Part shown: in pieces, positions 1 to 5,065 of the stretch | Position numbering within the stretch: the first letter of the stretch is position 1 | How the letters are laid out: each line of letters starts with the position of its first letter | Source of the DNA: Actinomycetes bacterium | Lineage (GTDB): Bacteria > Actinomycetota > Actinomycetes > Mycobacteriales > Micromonosporaceae | Length of the DNA stretch: 7,304 nt | Direction of reading: 5' to 3' | Assembly (NCBI GenBank): GCA_023437285.1 | Contig: JAEZGP010000104.1 | Coordinates: 1-7,304, forward strand | The notes under the pieces: generated by a model | What the model was told of the DNA's origin: nothing | Database searches by the model: none | What the model saw: the letters and a program-made list of their open reading frames with translations, nothing else | Program-made: the position numbers and the translations under genes

Positions 1-280
1 GCAGGTCGAACTCGCCGAGGGTGGGCAGGTGCCGGTACGGGTCGTCGACCTCGTGACCGTCGACGTCGAGGCGGTAGTCGGTGACCGTGCCGGGCACCCG
101 TACCTCGAAAACGCCCCCGTCGTGGACGCGGGCCAGGTCGTGGCGCACCCCGTCGACGAGCGCGGCCACGGACCCGGCGCCGCGACGCAGCGTGCGGATC
201 ACGGTGGCGTCGCCGTCGGGGTGCGCGCCGAGCACGGCGTGCGGGTCGTGGGTCTCGCCGGAGATCACACCGTCAAACAT
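1..280 (-). CDS. glgB: 1,4-alpha-glucan branching enzyme, N-terminal part (cut by window edge)
   Basis: This is the first 93 codons of a minus-strand gene that runs off the left edge. GlgB cuts alpha-1,4 glucan chains and rejoins them through alpha-1,6 links, making the branches of cytosolic glycogen. The visible part is the N-terminal domain before the GH13 barrel. It has the typical [10 protein letters not shown] stretch (residues about 12-21) and, near the edge, [15 protein letters not shown], both characteristic of bacterial GlgB N-termini. No catalytic residue is inside the window. The ATG at 280 overlaps the glgA stop (shared ATGTTTGA, 8 nt), and GGGAG lies 5 nt upstream inside glgA, so translation is probably coupled to glgA in one operon. 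The start is well supported. The identification rests on the N-terminal motifs plus the glycogen neighbours. Confidence 0.9.
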   Translation of the reverse strand, partial: MFDGVISGETHDPHAVLGAHPDGDATVIRTLRRGAGSVAALVDGVRHDLARVHDGGVFEVRVPGTVTDYRLDVDGHEVDDPYRHLPTLGEFDL

Positions 281-1766
281 GGGCACTCCCGGAGGCCGGT
301 GGCGGTACGCGCTCGTCGGCGGTCAGGACCTGGGCGGCCGCGTAGACCTCGACGTACCTGCGGGCGGAGTTGGGCCACGAGAAGTCCTTACCCATGCCGG
401 CCCGTCGCAACTGCCGCCAGCGGGGCCGGTCGTCGTAGGCGGCGCGGGCCCGGCGTACGGCCTCGATCATCGCCTCGGTGGTGTAGTCGGTGAACGTGAA
501 GCCGGTGCCGACGCTGCGGGGCGGGTCGTGCGGCTCGATGGAGTCGTGCAGGCCGCCGGTCGCCCGCACGATCGGTACGGTGCCGTAGCGCAGGCTGTAG
601 AGCTGGGTGAGGCCGCTGGGTTCCTCGTGGGAGGGCATGAGGAACATGTCCGACCCGGCGATGATCTTGTGGGCGAGCTTCTCGTCGTAGCCGATGCGCA
701 CCCCGCACCGCTTGGGGTGGCGGGCGGCGAACTCCCGCAGCGCCGTCTCGTAGCGGGTTTCGCCCGAGCCGAGCACCACGATCGTCAATCCGAGCCCGAC
801 GAGCGCGTCGAGGGCGGCCGTGACCAGGTCGAAGCCCTTGTGGTCGACGAGCCGGGAGACCATGCCCAGCACCGGGCCGGCCGGGTCCGGCAGGGCGAAC
901 TGGCCGAGCAGGTCCTGGCGGCACACCCGCTTGCCGGCCGGGTCGTCGGCCGTGAACGCGGCCGCGACGCGGGGGTCGTCGGCCGGGTTCCACTCCGCGT
1001 AGTCGGCGCCGTTGAGGATGCCGACCAGCCGGTCGGCCCGGGTCGCGAGGACGCCGTCGAGGCCGTGGCCGACCTGCGGCGTCTGGATCTCCCGGGCGTA
1101 CCGGCGGCTGACGGTCGTGAGGTAGTCGGCGTAGACGAGGCCGCCCTTGAGGTAGTTGATGTCGCCGAAGAACTCAAGGCGGTCCATGTGCATCAGCGAC
1201 CAGGGCAGGCCGACGCGGGCCAGCGTGTCGGCGGGGAACTGCCCGTGGTAGCCGAGGTTGTGCACCGTCAGCACGCAGCGCACGGCGGCCAGCGCGGGAT
1301 CGTCGGCGTAGACGCTGCGCAGCAGTACGGGCACGAGCGCGGCCTGCCAGTCGTGGCAGTGGATGATGTCGGGCGGCCAGACGTGCTTGGCGATCTCGAT
1401 CGCGGCCCGGCTCAGTTGCGCGTACCGCTCGGCGTTGTCGGGGTAGTCGCCCGCCGCGTCGCCGTAGAGATTTTCGCGATCGAAGTACCCCGGATCGTCG
1501 AGCAGGAAGTACTGCACGCCGTCGACGACCATGTCGCCGAGCACGGCGGGAAATCGCGGCCGGTCGCTGGGCCCGACCGTGAGGCTCGGCACCACGACCC
1601 GGGGCACCACCCGGGCCGCCTCGACGGCGCCGCGGCTGCGTGGCAGCACGACGGCGACCTCGTGACCCAGCGCCACCAGGGCCTTGGGCAGGCCGGCCAG
1701 CACGTCGGCGAGGCCGCCGGTCTTCGAGAAGGGCAGGCCCTCGGAGGCGACGAAAAGGATCCTCAC
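273..1766 (-). CDS. glgA: Glycogen synthase, GT5 family (ADP-glucose type)
   Basis: This 497-residue cytosolic enzyme transfers glucose from ADP-glucose to the non-reducing end of alpha-1,4 glucan. The N-terminus [19 protein letters not shown] carries the GT5 nucleotide-sugar motif KTGGL (residues 15-19). Further signatures are IHCHDW (135-140), [11 protein letters not shown] (251-261), [11 protein letters not shown] with the Arg/Lys phosphate-binding pair (304-313), and the C-terminal active-site segment [20 protein letters not shown] with E382 as the conserved Glu, followed by TGGL (403-406). The common family motif is EPCGL; here the Cys is Ser. Length fits the family (about 480-500). The GTG at 1766 is preferred because the MRILFVASE start is canonical and a TAnnnT box ends 6 nt upstream. 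glgB follows with an overlap and glgC is divergent, so this is the classical glycogen pathway and not the GT4 GlgM type. Confidence 0.95.
   Translation of the reverse strand: MRILFVASEGLPFSKTGGLADVLAGLPKALVALGHEVAVVLPRSRGAVEAARVVPRVVVPSLTVGPSDRPRFPAVLGDMVVDGVQYFLLDDPGYFDRENLYGDAAGDYPDNAERYAQLSRAAIEIAKHVWPPDIIHCHDWQAALVPVLLRSVYADDPALAAVRCVLTVHNLGYHGQFPADTLARVGLPWSLMHMDRLEFFGDINYLKGGLVYADYLTTVSRRYAREIQTPQVGHGLDGVLATRADRLVGILNGADYAEWNPADDPRVAAAFTADDPAGKRVCRQDLLGQFALPDPAGPVLGMVSRLVDHKGFDLVTAALDALVGLGLTIVVLGSGETRYETALREFAARHPKRCGVRIGYDEKLAHKIIAGSDMFLMPSHEEPSGLTQLYSLRYGTVPIVRATGGLHDSIEPHDPPRSVGTGFTFTDYTTEAMIEAVRRARAAYDDRPRWRQLRRAGMGKDFSWPNSARRYVEVYAAAQVLTADERVPPPASGSAHV
286..290 (-). promoter_or_regulatory. 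Shine-Dalgarno of glgB inside the glgA 3' end
   Basis: On the minus strand GGGAG lies 5 nt before the glgB ATG and within the last codons of glgA. It supports the ATG at 280 and translational coupling in a glgA-glgB operon. glgB has this ribosome-binding site, whereas its upstream partner glgA has none. Confidence 0.6.
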
Positions 1767-1772
1767 GCCCGC

Positions 1773-1778
1773 ACCCTA
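1773..1778 (-). promoter_or_regulatory. glgA -10 box, predicted leaderless start
   Basis: On the minus strand TAGGGT (TAnnnT) is followed by 6 nt and then the GTG of glgA, so transcription would begin at or one base before the start codon. There is no Shine-Dalgarno. No good -35 hexamer is visible 17-18 bp upstream (around 1795-1801). Confidence 0.5.
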
Positions 1779-1801
1779 GTCCATCGGACCTCCGGTTCCG
1801 G
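1779..1801. promoter_or_regulatory. Two short inverted repeats in the glgA-glgC divergent promoter region
   Basis: GTCC-ATC-GGAC (1779-1789) lies directly upstream of the glgA -10 box. CCGG-TT-CCGG (1792-1801) lies midway between the two -10 boxes, where both -35 regions should be. They could be operators that coordinate glgA-glgB with glgC. Short GC-rich palindromes also arise by chance, so this is only a candidate. Confidence 0.25.
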
Positions 1802-1825
1802 GTGGTGCTGGCGGCATTTGATCGC

Positions 1826-1831
1826 TAACGT
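1826..1831 (+). promoter_or_regulatory. glgC -10 box, predicted leaderless start
   Basis: TAACGT (TAnnnT) is followed by 7 nt and the ATG at 1839, which puts the transcription start on the A of the ATG. No Shine-Dalgarno precedes the gene and the -35 region (about 1803-1808) is not recognisable. This spacing supports ATG 1839 over the in-frame ATG at 1863. Confidence 0.55.
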
Positions 1832-1838
1832 TCGGTGC

Positions 1839-3074
1839 ATGGTGGCGCCGAAGGTACTCGCGATGGTGCTCGCCGGTGGTGAGGGAAAGCGACTGCTCCC
1901 CCTCACCGCCGACCGGGCGAAACCGGCCGTCCCGTTCGGGGGCCTGTATCGCATGATCGACTTCGCGCTGTCGAACCTCGTCAATGCCGGCTACCTCAAG
2001 ATCGTCGTACTGACGCAGTACAAGTCGCACTCCCTCGACCGCCACGTCACCAAGACGTGGCGCATGTCGAACCTGCTCGGCAACTACATCGCCCCCGTGC
2101 CGGCCCAGCAGCGCCTCGGCCCGCGCTGGTTCGCCGGCTCCGCCGACGCGATCTTCCAGAGCTTCAACCTGATCAATGACGAGAACCCCGACTACGTGAT
2201 CGTCTTCGGCGCGGACCACATCTACCGGATGGACCCGTCGCAGATGGTCGCCCAGCACATCGAGTCCGGCGCCGCGGTCACCGTGGCCGGCATCCGCCAG
2301 CCGCTGTCGACGGCCAGTCAGTTCGGCGTGATCGAGGTCGCCGAGGACGGCAAGCGCATCAAGGCGTTCCGCGAGAAGCCGACCGAAGCCGTGGGCCTGC
2401 CCGACGCCCCCGACGAGATCTATGCGTCGATGGGCAACTACGTGTTCACCACGCAGGCGCTGTGCGAGACCATCACCGAGGACTCGAAGGACCCGACCAG
2501 CAAGCACGACATGGGCGGCAACATCATCCCCACGCTGGTCGCCCGTGGTGAGGCCAACGTCTACGACTTCCGCGACAACAAGGTGCCCGGCGCCACCGAG
2601 CGCGACGCGGGCTACTGGCGCGACGTGGGAACCCTGGACTCGTACTACGAGGCCAACATCGACCTCATCGCCATCCAGCCGATCTTCAACCTGTACAACT
2701 ACCACTGGCCGATCTACACGGAGAACCGCCCGTGGCCGCCGGCCAAGTTCGTGCACGGCTACCAGGAACGACTCGGGCGGGCCATCGGCTCCATCGTCTC
2801 CCCCGGCGCGGTCATTTCCGGCAGCCTCGTGGAGAATTCGGTGGTCTCGCCGAACGTACGCGTGCACTCGTGGGCACACGTCGAGGGCTCGGTGCTCATG
2901 GAGGGCGTCGACATCGGCCGCCACGCCGTGGTCCGCAACGCGATCCTGGACAAGAACGTCATCGTCCCGGAGGGCGTGGAGATCGGCGTCGACCTCGAAC
3001 GCGACCGCCAGCGCTACCACGTCACCGACAACGGCATCGTGGTGCTCGGCAAGGGCCAGCGCGTCGAGCCCTGA
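1839..3074 (+). CDS. glgC: Glucose-1-phosphate adenylyltransferase (ADP-glucose pyrophosphorylase)
   Basis: This 411-residue enzyme makes ADP-glucose and pyrophosphate from ATP and glucose-1-phosphate, the committed step of bacterial glycogen synthesis. The N-terminal nucleotidyltransferase domain has [23 protein letters not shown] (the glycine-rich loop starts at residue 13), [10 protein letters not shown] (88-97), [11 protein letters not shown] with the metal-binding Asp at 126, FREKP with the glucose-1-phosphate Lys at 180, and GYWRDVGT (258-265). The C-terminal part (about 313-402) is the left-handed beta-helix (for example [20 protein letters not shown]) and ends LGKGQRVEP. Sequence and length closely match what I recall of Streptomyces and mycobacterial GlgC. 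A much longer open frame runs in phase upstream through the antisense of glgA; the start at 1839 is set by homology and the leaderless promoter. The gene diverges from glgA and converges with the CAP gene 12 bp downstream. Confidence 0.96.
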   Translation: MVAPKVLAMVLAGGEGKRLLPLTADRAKPAVPFGGLYRMIDFALSNLVNAGYLKIVVLTQYKSHSLDRHVTKTWRMSNLLGNYIAPVPAQQRLGPRWFAGSADAIFQSFNLINDENPDYVIVFGADHIYRMDPSQMVAQHIESGAAVTVAGIRQPLSTASQFGVIEVAEDGKRIKAFREKPTEAVGLPDAPDEIYASMGNYVFTTQALCETITEDSKDPTSKHDMGGNIIPTLVARGEANVYDFRDNKVPGATERDAGYWRDVGTLDSYYEANIDLIAIQPIFNLYNYHWPIYTENRPWPPAKFVHGYQERLGRAIGSIVSPGAVISGSLVENSVVSPNVRVHSWAHVEGSVLMEGVDIGRHAVVRNAILDKNVIVPEGVEIGVDLERDRQRYHVTDNGIVVLGKGQRVEP

Positions 3075-3077
3075 CGG

Positions 3078-3092
3078 CGGTACGGCCTACCG
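3078..3092. terminator. Weak hairpin between convergent glgC and the CAP gene
   Basis: CGGTA (3078-3082) and TACCG (3088-3092) can pair around a 5-nt loop, spanning the 12-bp gap and the CAP gene stop codon. It could serve both strands as a weak terminator. The 5-bp stem and lack of a T-run make it doubtful. Confidence 0.22.
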
Positions 3093-3623
3093 GCCACCGA
3101 AGTCCTGCGTCCAGTACAGCGTGCCGTTGATCGCCCGCGCGATGCCCACGCCCAGCGCCGCGAAGTCGCAGTTGAGGATGTTCTTGCGGTGCGGCGCACT
3201 GCCCAGCCACGCGGCCATGACCGCGCGCGGGGTGTCGTACCCGGCCGCGATGTTCTCGCCCCAGCCGGCACTCGTGTCGTAGCCGGCGTCGGCCATCCGG
3301 TCCGGCGGGGAGCTGCCCTCGTACCCCTCGTGACTCAGCGCGTCGCCGGCGGCCATGTCCCGACTGTGGTCGCGGGCGGCTTTGTGCAACGCGTCGTCGG
3401 CGCGCAGATGCTCGCGGCAACCGGCCGCCCGCCGGGCCCGGTTCGTGAGGTCGTGGAGCTGCGCCTCCTCCGCCCGGAACGTGCCCGGGATGTACTGCGG
3501 ACTGATCGGGTCGCCGGTGCCCGGGTCCGGCTTGGCGAACGCCGCGGACGTGGGGCCCACGGTGGCCGTCGGCGCGACGGCGGCCGCCAGCAGGCAGGCC
3601 AGGGCGAACGATGCACAGCCCAT
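3087..3623 (-). CDS. Secreted CAP/SCP-domain protein (YkwD-like), paralog 1
   Basis: This 178-residue protein (ATG start) has a hydrophobic N-terminal segment (ALACLLAAAVAP) and a likely signal peptidase I site at AFA|KP (after about residue 30). The rest is one CAP domain. Expected features are DHSRDMA (His about 86), SHEGY (His about 98), GENIAAGY (Glu about 123) and SAPHRKNILNCDF (His about 145), then GVGIA and the terminal TLYWTQDFGGR. Two cysteines (C69 and C152) match positions in the neighbouring paralog and could form a disulfide. Bacterial CAP proteins are extracellular and their biochemical roles are mostly unknown. An upstream TTG at 3632 would add MRR and a positive n-region, but it lies inside the likely -10 box, so I chose the ATG. 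The gene converges with glgC and sits downstream of its paralog with a hairpin between. Confidence 0.88.
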   Translation of the reverse strand: MGCASFALACLLAAAVAPTATVGPTSAAFAKPDPGTGDPISPQYIPGTFRAEEAQLHDLTNRARRAAGCREHLRADDALHKAARDHSRDMAAGDALSHEGYEGSSPPDRMADAGYDTSAGWGENIAAGYDTPRAVMAAWLGSAPHRKNILNCDFAALGVGIARAINGTLYWTQDFGGR

Positions 3624-3630
3624 GCGCCGC

Positions 3631-3636
3631 AACGTA
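3631..3636 (-). promoter_or_regulatory. -10 box of CAP paralog 1, predicted leaderless start
   Basis: On the minus strand TACGTT (TAnnnT) is followed by 7 nt and the ATG at 3623. No Shine-Dalgarno is present. The -35 region would fall in the left arm of the hairpin at 3650-3703. Confidence 0.5.
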
Positions 3637-3649
3637 ACAGCGGCGCGGG

Positions 3650-3703
3650 CCGCCCGGTGGGGGAACAGACGTTTGAGCCCCGATGTCCCATCCCACCGGG
3701 CGG
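3650..3703 (-). terminator. Long hairpin between the two CAP genes
   Basis: A perfect 12-bp inverted repeat, CCGCCCGGTGGG (3650-3661) and CCCACCGGGCGG (3692-3703), is extended inward by six more pairs (GGAACA 3662-3667 with TGTCCC 3684-3689, one G-U in the RNA) after a 2-nt bulge, leaving a 16-nt loop. It begins 7 nt after the stop of CAP paralog 2. It has no T-run, as is usual for actinobacterial terminators. It overlaps the -35 region of paralog 1, so it could instead be an operator. Confidence 0.6.
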
Positions 3704-3709
3704 GCCGTC

Positions 3710-4270
3710 CTACCTACCGCCGAAGTTCTGGGTCCAGTACAGGGTGCCGTCGGGCGAGCGCGCGACGCCCACGCCCAGGGAGCGGAAGTCGCAGTTCAGG
3801 ATGTTTCTGCGGTGGCCGGGGCTGTCCATCCAGGCCCGCACCACCGAGTACGGGCTGCCGTACCCGTAGGCGACGTTCTCCGCCCACCCGTCGGACGGGT
3901 TGTAGCCCGCCCAGTAGATGCGGTCGTCCGGTCCGCTGCGGCCATAGCCGACGTGGCTCATGTACCGCGCCGTCGCCATCTCGCGGCTGTGGTGCGAGGC
4001 TGCCCATTCCAGCGCGTAGTTACGGCGCAGCCGGTTGTCGCATCCGTACGCCTGCCGGACGTAGTTGGTCAGTTCGAGGACGCTCTCCTCGTACGGGTCG
4101 TACCAGCCCTGGCGGGTGTCCACAACGGAGGGTCCCGCCTGGCTGGGCCCGACCGCGAGCATCGTGCCCGCGGCGAGTCCCGCGACGACACCGACGGCGA
4201 CCGCGAGGGACCGCGCTGCAGACCACGTCCAAAAACGACAAATCATCATAAAAGGTGATGTAAATCGCAT
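3710..4270 (-). CDS. Secreted CAP/SCP-domain protein (YkwD-like), paralog 2
   Basis: This 186-residue protein has a long signal peptide: an Arg-containing n-region, a hydrophobic core LAVAVGVVAGLAAGTMLAVG (about 22-41) and a likely cut at SQA|GP (after residue 45). The CAP domain fills residues 60-186, with ASHHSREMA (His 94), SHVGYG (His 106), AENVAYGYG (Glu 131), SPGHRRNILNCDF (His 153) and the end TLYWTQNFGGR. Cysteines 77 and 160 match those of paralog 1. The domain is close to the downstream neighbour, especially in the last 35 residues, so the two look like a tandem duplication. The function is extracellular but unknown. The first 20 codons are clearly less GC-rich than the rest. ATG 4270 is chosen by promoter spacing; ATGs at codons 8 and 9 are alternatives. 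Confidence 0.88.
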   Translation of the reverse strand: MRFTSPFMMICRFWTWSAARSLAVAVGVVAGLAAGTMLAVGPSQAGPSVVDTRQGWYDPYEESVLELTNYVRQAYGCDNRLRRNYALEWAASHHSREMATARYMSHVGYGRSGPDDRIYWAGYNPSDGWAENVAYGYGSPYSVVRAWMDSPGHRRNILNCDFRSLGVGVARSPDGTLYWTQNFGGR

Positions 4271-4274
4271 AAGG

Positions 4275-4287
4275 TGCTAACCTAGCA
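4275..4287 (-). promoter_or_regulatory. CAP paralog 2 -10 box embedded in a palindrome
   Basis: The minus-strand TAGGTT (4284 down to 4279) fits TAnnnT and lies 8 nt before the ATG at 4270, so the mRNA would have little or no leader. The box sits inside the inverted repeat TGCTA-ACC-TAGCA (4275-4287), which would suit a repressor site. A second palindrome, CCACGTGG (4304-4311), overlaps the expected -35 position. There is no Shine-Dalgarno. Confidence 0.45.
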
Positions 4288-4296
4288 GCTCGTATG

Positions 4297-4345
4297 GAGT
4301 TATCCACGTGGGGTCATCAGACCGGGTCATCCGAGTGGGTTACCC
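4297..4345. repeat. Four tandem GRGTYAYC motifs upstream of CAP paralog 2
   Basis: Four similar 9-mers lie on the plus strand: GAGTTATCC (4297), GGGTCATCA (4311), GGGTCATCC (4324) and GGGTTACCC (4337), spaced 14, 13 and 13 bp. The last is part of the perfect inverted repeat GTGGGT-T-ACCCAC (4335-4347). They fill the space just upstream of the paralog 2 promoter and after the SRPBCC gene. The arrangement suggests a multi-site regulator-binding region. The regulator cannot be named. Confidence 0.4.
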
Positions 4346-4419
4346 ACGCGCGGCGGCCAGCGTCCGGTGTTTCGAGCGAATCATCGCGGCAGTCACGCCG
4401 TGTTGGCCCACCATGGCCG

Positions 4420-4923
4420 TCAGGCCGTCGGTGCGGGAGCCGGCTGCGGCGCGGGATGCTCGGCGTGGCGCAGCCCTTCGGCGCGCTCCTTGAGCGCCTG
4501 GGCCTGCGCGCGGAACGCGGCCTGCACCCGGCCCACCGGTATGCCCAGCGCCGCGGCGCCCCGGAACCACTCCTCCACCCGGTAGGCCGTGACGCCGTCG
4601 GCGCCCTGCCGCAGCGTGTGCCGCCGCCGGGAACGCACCGCGTTAATGCTGGCCAGCGGCCCAGCGAGGTGGTATTCGAGGACGGCGACGAGGGCACTGC
4701 CCATCCGCGTCGGCGCGACGGCGCGCGCCACGGTCGCCCGTAAGGTCAGCCGCCGGCCGCTCGCCAGCCGTACGCCGAACGTGAGCGGGTCGCCCACGGC
4801 AACGCCGCCCTCGGCCGACGCGATGAACGGATCCCACGCCGGGTAGGCGGCCAGGTCGGTGAGCACCGACCAGACCACCTCGATAGGAGCGTCGATCGAA
4901 ACCGCCGCCTCCGCGCGTCGCAT
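4420..4923 (-). CDS. SRPBCC-fold (START/Bet v1-like) protein
   Basis: This 167-residue, probably cytosolic protein has no signal peptide. The opening VSIDAPIEVVWSVLTDLAAYPAWDPFIASAEG is the typical first strand and helix pair of SRPBCC/polyketide-cyclase-like proteins, including the YPAWDPFI motif. The middle carries the expected strands (LTFGVRL, LTLRATVARAV), and the end has the long C-terminal helix VQAAFRAQAQALKERAEGL. A Pro/Ala-rich tail (HPAPQPAPAPTA) follows. The fold forms a hydrophobic ligand pocket, but ligand and role cannot be read from the sequence. Starting at 4950 would add nine residues; ATG 4923 is preferred because TAnnnT ends 7 nt upstream and it matches the family start. 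The gene lies between independently promoted secreted-protein genes on the same strand. Confidence 0.8.
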   Translation of the reverse strand: MRRAEAAVSIDAPIEVVWSVLTDLAAYPAWDPFIASAEGGVAVGDPLTFGVRLASGRRLTLRATVARAVAPTRMGSALVAVLEYHLAGPLASINAVRSRRRHTLRQGADGVTAYRVEEWFRGAAALGIPVGRVQAAFRAQAQALKERAEGLRHAEHPAPQPAPAPTA

Positions 4924-4930
4924 GTCCCCG

Positions 4931-4936
4931 ATGCTA
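4931..4936 (-). promoter_or_regulatory. -10 box of the SRPBCC gene, predicted leaderless start
   Basis: On the minus strand TAGCAT (TAnnnT) is followed by 7 nt and the ATG at 4923. A G-rich tetramer lies only 3 nt from the ATG, too close for a normal Shine-Dalgarno. Immediately upstream are two 9-bp tandem units (TCGCCCATC and TCACCCATC on the plus strand, 4938-4955), which could be an activator or repressor site. Confidence 0.5.
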
Positions 4937-4970
4937 ATCGCCCATCTCACCCATCGCCCCCACCGAGCGA

Positions 4971-5008
4971 TGAACCCGGGTGGTACTTCTGGGTACCCCC
5001 CGGGTTCA
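4971..5008 (-). terminator. Strong hairpin downstream of the sugar dehydrogenase gene
   Basis: A perfect 10-bp stem, TGAACCCGGG (4971-4980) with CCCGGGTTCA (4999-5008), continues after one mismatch into GGTAC/GTACC with a 6-nt loop. It lies 57 nt after the stop of the dehydrogenase gene and upstream of the separate SRPBCC promoter, as expected for a factor-independent terminator lacking a U-run. Its symmetry does not by itself fix the strand. Confidence 0.7.
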
Positions 5009-5065
5009 CGGCGCTCTTCTCGGATGGTCTCACCGGCGGTACGGCGGCCGGCCGGGCCGGATGGG

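Noticed and set aside
81..1838. Long plus-strand open frame running in phase into glgC
   Set aside because: It is antisense to glgB and glgA, is Arg/Gly/Val-rich with no recognisable domain, and is a frame shadow typical of very GC-rich DNA. GlgC homology begins only at 1839.
1776..3020. 414-codon minus-strand open frame opposite glgC
   Set aside because: It is fully antisense to a strongly identified gene and low in complexity (Val/Asp/His-rich), with no motif.
3570..3623. Possible lipobox at ALAC in CAP paralog 1
   Set aside because: The -3 residue is Ala where a lipobox needs Leu, Val or Ile, and a good signal peptidase I site (AFA|KP) lies further on.
4300..4308. TTATCCACG, one base from a DnaA box
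   Set aside because: It is a single copy with no cluster, no AT-rich unwinding region and no dnaA or dnaN nearby. It is better explained as part of the 13-bp repeat array.
4387..4400. CGGC-N6-GCCG hairpin after the SRPBCC gene
   Set aside because: A 4-bp stem is too short to support a terminator call in GC-rich DNA.
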